Assembly (NCBI GenBank): GCA_915063485.1
Contig: CAJZDJ010000036.1
Coordinates: forward strand, 1-18,359
Source of the DNA: an uncultured Actinomyces sp.
GTDB taxonomy: Bacteria > Actinomycetota > Actinomycetes > Actinomycetales > Actinomycetaceae
Length of the DNA: 18,359 nt
Direction of reading: 5' to 3'
Shown here: positions 14,111 to 18,359 of the stretch, one piece after another
Numbering within the stretch: position 1 is the stretch's first letter
Layout of the letters: every line of letters starts with the position of its first letter
Program-made: the position numbers and the translations under genes
The notes under the pieces: generated by a model
What the model saw: only the letters and a program-made list of their open reading frames with translations
Told to the model about the DNA's origin: nothing
The model's database searches: none

Positions 14111-15313
14111 GTGAGCGACGATCTTTTTGACGAGCTGGGAATTCAGTCATCGTCAAAACCAAGCAGCTCGCCGCAGCAGCCTGAGGGTAGAGCACCCTCA
14201 CGTAAGGCGCTGCGCAAGTCAAAGCGTAAACGCCGCTTCCGTAGGCGTATTATCGCCACCCTGGTGCTGGTGCTGACCCTAGGCCTAGTAACTGGTGCGG
14301 GTTACTATGCGTTCACGCAGATTGTTCCCGCCCAAGAGGTTGCCACTGACTACACCGGCCCCGGGGAAGGTAGCGTAACTGTTACCATTCCCGATGGTGC
14401 TACCGGTAACGAGATGGCTGACATCCTAGTGAAGAAGGGTGTGGTGGCTTCTAAGAAGGCTTTCGTTAAGGCCTACAACGCCAACACCAACTCTTCACAG
14501 ATTCAGTCTGGCACCTTCACGTTAAAGAAGCGTATGAGTGCAACCGACGCGGTGGCCGCGCTGCTTGATCCGCGTTCTCGCGCTGACCACACGGTGACTA
14601 TTCCTGAAGGTTTCACTAAGGCGCAGGTTAAGGCCCGCCTGGTCAAGGTAGCTGGCTTTAAAGCTGAAGATGTAGAGGCTGCTTTCACCAATACCAAGGA
14701 CATCGGCCTGCCCGATAGTGCTGGTGGAAACGTTGAGGGCTGGCTAGCCCCGGCTACCTACACCATTCCTGATAACGCCACCGCTACCGGTGTGGTTGCC
14801 TCCATGGTGCAAAAGACTAAGGACCGCCTCAAGGAGGCCGGCGTTAAGGAAGCTGACTACCAGCAGGTACTGATCGTGGCTTCAATTGCTGAAGCCGAGG
14901 TTAATGACCCTAGCTACCTGGGTAAGGTCAGCCGGGTAATCTACAACCGCCTGAATGATACCGCTGGCGAAACCAAGGGCATGCTGCAGATGGACTCTAC
15001 GGTCCGTTACGGCACCGGTAAGACTGGTGGTATTCCCACCGACGCTGAGCTGGCTGACAGCAACAACAAGTGGAACACTTACGTCCACGCTGGCTTGCCG
15101 CCCTCGCCTATCGGTAACCCGGGTTTGGAGGCCATTAAGGCGGCTAACAAGCCTGAAGCAGGTAACTGGTTGTACTTCGTGACCATCAACCTGACCACTG
15201 GTGAAACCCTGTTTGCGGCCACTAGCGCTGAGCACCAGGTTAACGTAGCTAAGCTGACGGCATTTTGTAAGCAGAACCCGAAGGTCTGTTCCTCGGGATC
15301 ATCAGGATCCTGA
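14111..15313 (+). CDS. mltG: Endolytic murein transglycosylase MltG
   Basis: Membrane-anchored lytic transglycosylase (YceG/MltG family) that cleaves nascent peptidoglycan strands and so limits glycan length. The 400-residue protein has a cytoplasmic N-terminus with a Ser/Pro/Gln-rich part and a strongly basic stretch (~31-46), one TM helix (~47-69), a LysM-like subdomain beginning SVTVTIPDGATGNEMADIL, and the catalytic domain. The predicted catalytic Glu is ~261 in VASIAEAEVND, aligning with the ASIVEKE motif of E. coli MltG. VIYNRL, LQMDSTVRYG and GLPPSPIGNPGLEAIKAA follow in family order. Two cysteines in the short extracytoplasmic tail (CKQNPKVC) could form a disulfide. The GTG start has AAGGAG at 14097-14102 overlapping the ruvX stop. 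It is last in the alaS-ruvX-mltG operon. Confidence 0.95.
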   Translation: MSDDLFDELGIQSSSKPSSSPQQPEGRAPSRKALRKSKRKRRFRRRIIATLVLVLTLGLVTGAGYYAFTQIVPAQEVATDYTGPGEGSVTVTIPDGATGNEMADILVKKGVVASKKAFVKAYNANTNSSQIQSGTFTLKKRMSATDAVAALLDPRSRADHTVTIPEGFTKAQVKARLVKVAGFKAEDVEAAFTNTKDIGLPDSAGGNVEGWLAPATYTIPDNATATGVVASMVQKTKDRLKEAGVKEADYQQVLIVASIAEAEVNDPSYLGKVSRVIYNRLNDTAGETKGMLQMDSTVRYGTGKTGGIPTDAELADSNNKWNTYVHAGLPPSPIGNPGLEAIKAANKPEAGNWLYFVTINLTTGETLFAATSAEHQVNVAKLTAFCKQNPKVCSSGSSGS

Positions 15314-15317
15314 TCTG

Positions 15318-15361
15318 TAAAAGTATGGTCCCTGCACATCAGCGCAGGGACCATACTTTTA
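15318..15361 (+). terminator. Strong terminator of the alaS-ruvX-mltG operon
   Basis: An 18-bp perfect stem, arms 15318-15335 and 15344-15361 (TAAAAGTATGGTCCCTGC and its complement), encloses the loop ACATCAGC. The 3' arm ends in TTTTA, giving an A-tract/T-tract terminator that can work in both directions. It starts 4 nt after the mltG stop, so the aro genes need their own promoter. Confidence 0.9.
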
Positions 15362-15401
15362 TGTAAAGCTTTATACATAATTTATAAGCTCAATTTATAA
15401 G
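15362..15401 (+). promoter_or_regulatory. AT-rich aroE operon upstream region with 13-bp-spaced direct repeats
   Basis: These 40 nt are far richer in A+T than anything nearby. They contain two exact copies of AATTTATAAG (15379-15388 and 15392-15401, 13 nt apart) and an imperfect palindrome, AGCTTTATA...TATAAGCT, around 15368-15390. Several hexamers (CATAAT 15376-15381, TTTATA 15381-15386) could serve as -10 elements. The region lies between a strong terminator and the aroE Shine-Dalgarno GGAGG (15406-15410), so it probably holds the aro operon promoter and perhaps an operator. Confidence 0.5.
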
Positions 15402-15415
15402 TCTTGGAGGCAGTC

Positions 15416-16309
15416 ATGACCCAGTCTTACCGCGCCGCAATTATTGGAGATCCGGTTACTCACTCCTTATCACCAGTTTTGCACCGCGCCGCATATGCGC
15501 AGCTGGGTCTAGATAATTGGACTTATGAGGCCATAACTGTCACGGCGCCGCAGTTGCCGCAGATGTTGGCCCAGCTACGAGAGGACACAACTGGTCCGCA
15601 GTGGGCAGGTTTGAGTGTAACCATGCCCCATAAACAGCAAATGTTTAATCAGCTTGATTTTGTTGACCCCCTAGCGCAGGTAACTGGCGCGGTAAATACT
15701 GTGGTGGTCTCGCAGCCACAAACCGGGGCGGCCATGCTAGCGGGTTTTAACACCGACGTCGCCGGAATCGTAGGGGCGCTGCGTGAAGCTTTAGAGCCAG
15801 GGCAGAAGCCAGCTAAAGCAGTAGTTTTAGGGGCTGGGGCTACGGCTTGCTCAACCCTAGCTGCCTTAACCCAGCTAGAAGTGGACTCTATTTGTGTGGC
15901 CGCACGTAACCACGCCGGCCCCCAGCGGGTACTGGCCGCCGCTCACCGGATGGGAATCGAGATTGAGCCGTGGGTGTGGAATGGTAACCAGGAAGCTTTA
16001 GCTGCGCTATTAGCGCAGGCCGAGGTGGTAATTTCCACCCTGCCTAAGGGGGTAAGTGACCCGGTAGCCGCTGCTTTAACCGCTAGCGGTGCCGTCTTAA
16101 ACCCGGCAGCTACGCTCCTAGACGTTGTCTATTCTCCCTGGCCAACCGAGTTAGCCAAGGCCTGGCAGCAACTGGGAGCTAGGGCTGTAAGTGGGCACCT
16201 AATGCTGCTGCACCAAGCTGAGCCGCAGGTGCGCCTTATGACCGGTAAAACTCCCAGCCTGGAGGCTATGCGCGCAGCCCTGGAACAAGCCCTAGCCCAG
16301 CGGGTGTGA
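15416..16309 (+). CDS. aroE: Shikimate dehydrogenase (shikimate 5-dehydrogenase)
   Basis: NADP-linked reduction of 3-dehydroshikimate to shikimate, the fourth step of the shikimate pathway. The 297-residue product has the substrate-binding SLSP at 17-20, the catalytic Lys73 in LSVTMPHK, the conserved Asp114 in GFNTDVAGI, a dinucleotide-binding loop GAGATA (139-144) and the C-terminal HLMLLHQAEPQVRLMTG helix. AARN after the second strand of the nucleotide-binding fold corresponds to the N-R-(T/S) cofactor-specificity site of AroE. ATG 15416 is chosen because GGAGG lies exactly 5 nt upstream; a TTG four codons earlier overlaps that Shine-Dalgarno. First gene of aroE-aroC-aroKB, with 12 nt to aroC. 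Confidence 0.95.
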   Translation: MTQSYRAAIIGDPVTHSLSPVLHRAAYAQLGLDNWTYEAITVTAPQLPQMLAQLREDTTGPQWAGLSVTMPHKQQMFNQLDFVDPLAQVTGAVNTVVVSQPQTGAAMLAGFNTDVAGIVGALREALEPGQKPAKAVVLGAGATACSTLAALTQLEVDSICVAARNHAGPQRVLAAAHRMGIEIEPWVWNGNQEALAALLAQAEVVISTLPKGVSDPVAAALTASGAVLNPAATLLDVVYSPWPTELAKAWQQLGARAVSGHLMLLHQAEPQVRLMTGKTPSLEAMRAALEQALAQRV

Positions 16310-16321
16310 GATGATACCACT

Positions 16322-17542
16322 ATGCTCACTTGGACCACTGCGGGAGAATCACACGGCCCTAGCCTGGTTGCCATTGCCCAGGGAGTGCCCGCCGGTATCG
16401 CGCTGACCAGCGCAGATATTCAGCAGGCACTAACTCAGCGACGTCAGGGATACGGCCGTGGAGCGCGCCAGGCTTTTGAACGCGACCAGCTACGTATTCT
16501 TTCTGGGCTGCGCCATGGGGTGAGCCTGGGCAGTCCTATTGCAGTTGAGATCGCTAATTCTGAGTGGCCCAAATGGGAAGCGGTTATGAGCGCCGATCCG
16601 GTAGATACTCAGCTGCTTAAAAAAGATGCTGGCACCGGAGATGAGCGCGAAATTGCGCGCAATAAGCGCCTAACTAAGCCGCGCCCCGGTCACGCTGATC
16701 TGGCCGGCATGCTCAAATACGGCCACCAAGACGCTCGCAATGTGCTAGAACGAGCCAGCGCCCGCGAAACTGCGGCGCGTGTAGCCTTGGGGGCTATCGC
16801 CACCCAGATTCTGCGTCAGGTAGCTGGCATTGAACTAGTAAGCCAAGTTATCCGTATCGGCACCGTGTGCGCCGATGCCCAGCGCCCTCTACCTACTCCC
16901 AGCGACAATGAGGCTCTAAACAATAGCCCCGTGCGCAACCTGGATGAAGCTTTAGCCCGGCGCCTGATGGCTGAGATTGATGCGGCCAAACGCGCTGGTG
17001 ACACTTTGGGCGGGGAAGTTGAAGTACTGGCCTATAACGTGCCCGTGGGCTTGGGTAGCCATGTTGGGGCCCAGCGCCGTTTAGATGCGCGCCTAGCAGG
17101 GGCGCTTATGAGCATCCAGTCAGTTAAAGGCGTGCAAATTGGTGACGCCTACCAGCAGGCAGCCTCCCTAGGTAGCAACGCCCAAGACGAAATCATTGGC
17201 CTCTCTGGCGGACATATTGAACGCGCCAGCAACCACGCCGGAGGCATTGAAGGCGGCATCTCTAATGGCTCTGTGCTGCGAGTAAGCGCCGCTCTTAAAC
17301 CTATTTCTACTGTGCCCAGGGCCCTGCGCAGTGTGGATCTAGCTGACGGCACAGCGGCCACCGCCTTACATCAGCGCTCTGACACTTGCGCCGTGGTGCC
17401 TGCCGCCGTGATTGCCCAAGCTGAAGTAGCCATGGTGCTGGCAGACGCTTTACTTGAAAAAACCGGTGGGGACAGCCTACTAGAAGCTAAACGTAACCTC
17501 GCTGGATACTTAGAAGATGTAGCCGAAAGGACCAACTGGTGA
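16322..17542 (+). CDS. aroC: Chorismate synthase
   Basis: Converts 5-enolpyruvylshikimate-3-phosphate to chorismate, the last step of the shikimate pathway, using reduced FMN. The 406 residues match actinobacterial AroC. Visible signatures are TWTTAGESHGPSL with His11, RQGYGRGAR, KPRPGHADLAG with His124, DARNVLERASARETAARVA, SGGHIERASNHAGGIEGGIS and LKPISTVPRALRSVD. The two histidines correspond to the catalytic pair known in the family. The Shine-Dalgarno is weak; the 12-nt gap from aroE suggests translational coupling. Its stop codon overlaps the start of the kinase-synthase fusion by 4 nt (GTGA). EPSP synthase (aroA), which supplies its substrate, is not in this window. Confidence 0.97.
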   Translation: MLTWTTAGESHGPSLVAIAQGVPAGIALTSADIQQALTQRRQGYGRGARQAFERDQLRILSGLRHGVSLGSPIAVEIANSEWPKWEAVMSADPVDTQLLKKDAGTGDEREIARNKRLTKPRPGHADLAGMLKYGHQDARNVLERASARETAARVALGAIATQILRQVAGIELVSQVIRIGTVCADAQRPLPTPSDNEALNNSPVRNLDEALARRLMAEIDAAKRAGDTLGGEVEVLAYNVPVGLGSHVGAQRRLDARLAGALMSIQSVKGVQIGDAYQQAASLGSNAQDEIIGLSGGHIERASNHAGGIEGGISNGSVLRVSAALKPISTVPRALRSVDLADGTAATALHQRSDTCAVVPAAVIAQAEVAMVLADALLEKTGGDSLLEAKRNLAGYLEDVAERTNW

Positions 17543-18359
17543 AAACACAGCATATTGTTCTAGTCGGCCTGCCGGGCGTGGGTAAATCCACTATGGGTAA
17601 AGCTCTGGCTACGGCCACGAACCGGCCCCTAGTTGACACCGATCTGCGCATTAAAGCCCAGACCGGTAAAACCATTAACGAAATTTTCGCCCAGCAAGGT
17701 GAAGAAACTTTCCGCAACCTAGAAACTCACGCCATTAGTAAGGCTCTGGAATCTCCAACCGCTTCAGTTATTCCCCTGGGTGGGGGAGCGGTGCTGCGTG
17801 AACGTAACCGCCAAATGCTGCAGGGCCACCGGGTGATCTACCTGCAGGCTTCACCTAAAACTGTGGCCGCACGCATCGCCAATAATGTCTCTGCGCGTCC
17901 CCTGTTTAAAGGGGCCGATCCGGTAGTTAAACTCCAGGAGCTACTAAACGCCCGCGAGTACCTGTACAAGCAGGTAGCTACCGATGTGCTTAACACCGAT
18001 GGGATGACTTTTAAGCAATCCACCGATGCTTTAGAGCGCCTGGTTTTCGCTGACCCGGTGGCCCGCAACAAGATCAGCCAGATCATGCAGGCCGCCACCA
18101 TTTCACGTCAGCGTGAAGCGCTGCGTCGTGTGGATGTGGATGGGCCACGCCCTTACCAGGTGCTAATTGGTCAAGGCGCCAGTGCGCAGCTGTCGCACAC
18201 CCTTATTGAGCTGGGCTACTCCAAGAGTGCCCAGATCGCCATTATTCACCCCCGGTTGCTGTCCACGGCGGCCTATTCGCTAGCCACTCAGCTGGTGCAG
18301 CGTGGCTGGAATGCGGATGCCCTGGCAGTTCCTGACGGCGAAAGTGCCAAGAACGTAGA
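17539..18359 (+). CDS. aroKB: Shikimate kinase / 3-dehydroquinate synthase fusion (partial)
   Basis: The frame from GTG 17539 stays open to the window edge (273 codons), so the 3' part is missing. Residues ~1-170 are a complete shikimate kinase: Walker A GLPGVGKST (10-18), shikimate-binding Asp35 and Arg59, the GGG triplet (81-83), lid arginine Arg120 in ARPL, and Arg139. After a short helical linker (~175-195), RRVDVDGPRPYQVLIGQGAS begins the N-terminal nucleotide-binding domain of dehydroquinate synthase, including AIIHPRL and VPDGESAKN. No stop separates the parts, so one polypeptide carries the second and fifth pathway steps. Similar AroK-AroB fusions are known in Bifidobacterium and relatives. 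The 4-nt overlap with aroC indicates coupled translation. Confidence 0.95.
   Translation, partial: MKTQHIVLVGLPGVGKSTMGKALATATNRPLVDTDLRIKAQTGKTINEIFAQQGEETFRNLETHAISKALESPTASVIPLGGGAVLRERNRQMLQGHRVIYLQASPKTVAARIANNVSARPLFKGADPVVKLQELLNAREYLYKQVATDVLNTDGMTFKQSTDALERLVFADPVARNKISQIMQAATISRQREALRRVDVDGPRPYQVLIGQGASAQLSHTLIELGYSKSAQIAIIHPRLLSTAAYSLATQLVQRGWNADALAVPDGESAKNV

Noticed and set aside
1..18359. A new defence, mobile or biosynthetic system
   Set aside because: Apart from the IS remnant and the two fragments at the left end, every gene belongs to a known housekeeping family in a conserved actinobacterial order; no tRNA, rRNA, CRISPR or phage genes were seen.

Overview
The window is bacterial and almost certainly actinobacterial. 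From about position 900 onward it has moderately high GC, a Streptomyces-like zinc-free ribosomal protein S4, a shikimate kinase/dehydroquinate synthase fusion of the kind known in Bifidobacterium and Actinomyces relatives, and the gene order rarA-rpsD-alaS-ruvX-mltG-aroE-aroC-aroK(B) that is widely shared in Actinobacteria. A member of the Actinomycetaceae or a close relative is my best guess; the genus cannot be fixed by eye.

Region 1 (1-874) is a patchwork. It holds the last 46 codons of an unrecognised plus-strand gene, a minus-strand fragment of a carbohydrate-binding (CBM35/CBM6-like) protein, and the 3' end of an IS3-family element (transposase C-terminus plus terminal inverted repeat). 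Codon use and the absence of CTAG set this part apart from the rest. The change falls at the IS remnant, so it marks a rearrangement, a transfer boundary or an assembly join.

Region 2 (900-8473) has a DEAD-box RNA helicase with a DbpA-type RNA-binding domain and a heptapeptide-repeat tail (minus), aspartyl-tRNA synthetase (plus), a YciO-family protein (plus) and an MMPL transporter (minus). Strong hairpins follow aspS and separate yciO from mmpL. mmpL and rarA are divergent with only 29 nt between their start codons, and each has a -10-like hexamer 6 nt before its ATG, which suggests leaderless transcripts.

Region 3 (8503-15361) carries rarA (replication-fork maintenance), rpsD with a structured leader and its own terminator, then a tight alaS-ruvX-mltG operon closed by a textbook terminator. 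ruvX appears to start at a CTG codon. Region 4 (15362-18359) is a shikimate-pathway operon, aroE-aroC-aroKB, with an AT-rich repeat-containing upstream region; the fusion gene runs off the end of the window.

Most of the window is conserved housekeeping sequence: translation (aspS, rpsD, alaS), RNA and DNA maintenance (deaD, rarA, ruvX), envelope (mmpL, mltG) and aromatic amino-acid synthesis. I found no convincing new multi-gene system. The most rewarding second looks are the composition break at the IS remnant, the compact divergent leaderless promoters, the CTG start of ruvX, the rpsD leader and the helicase repeat tail.
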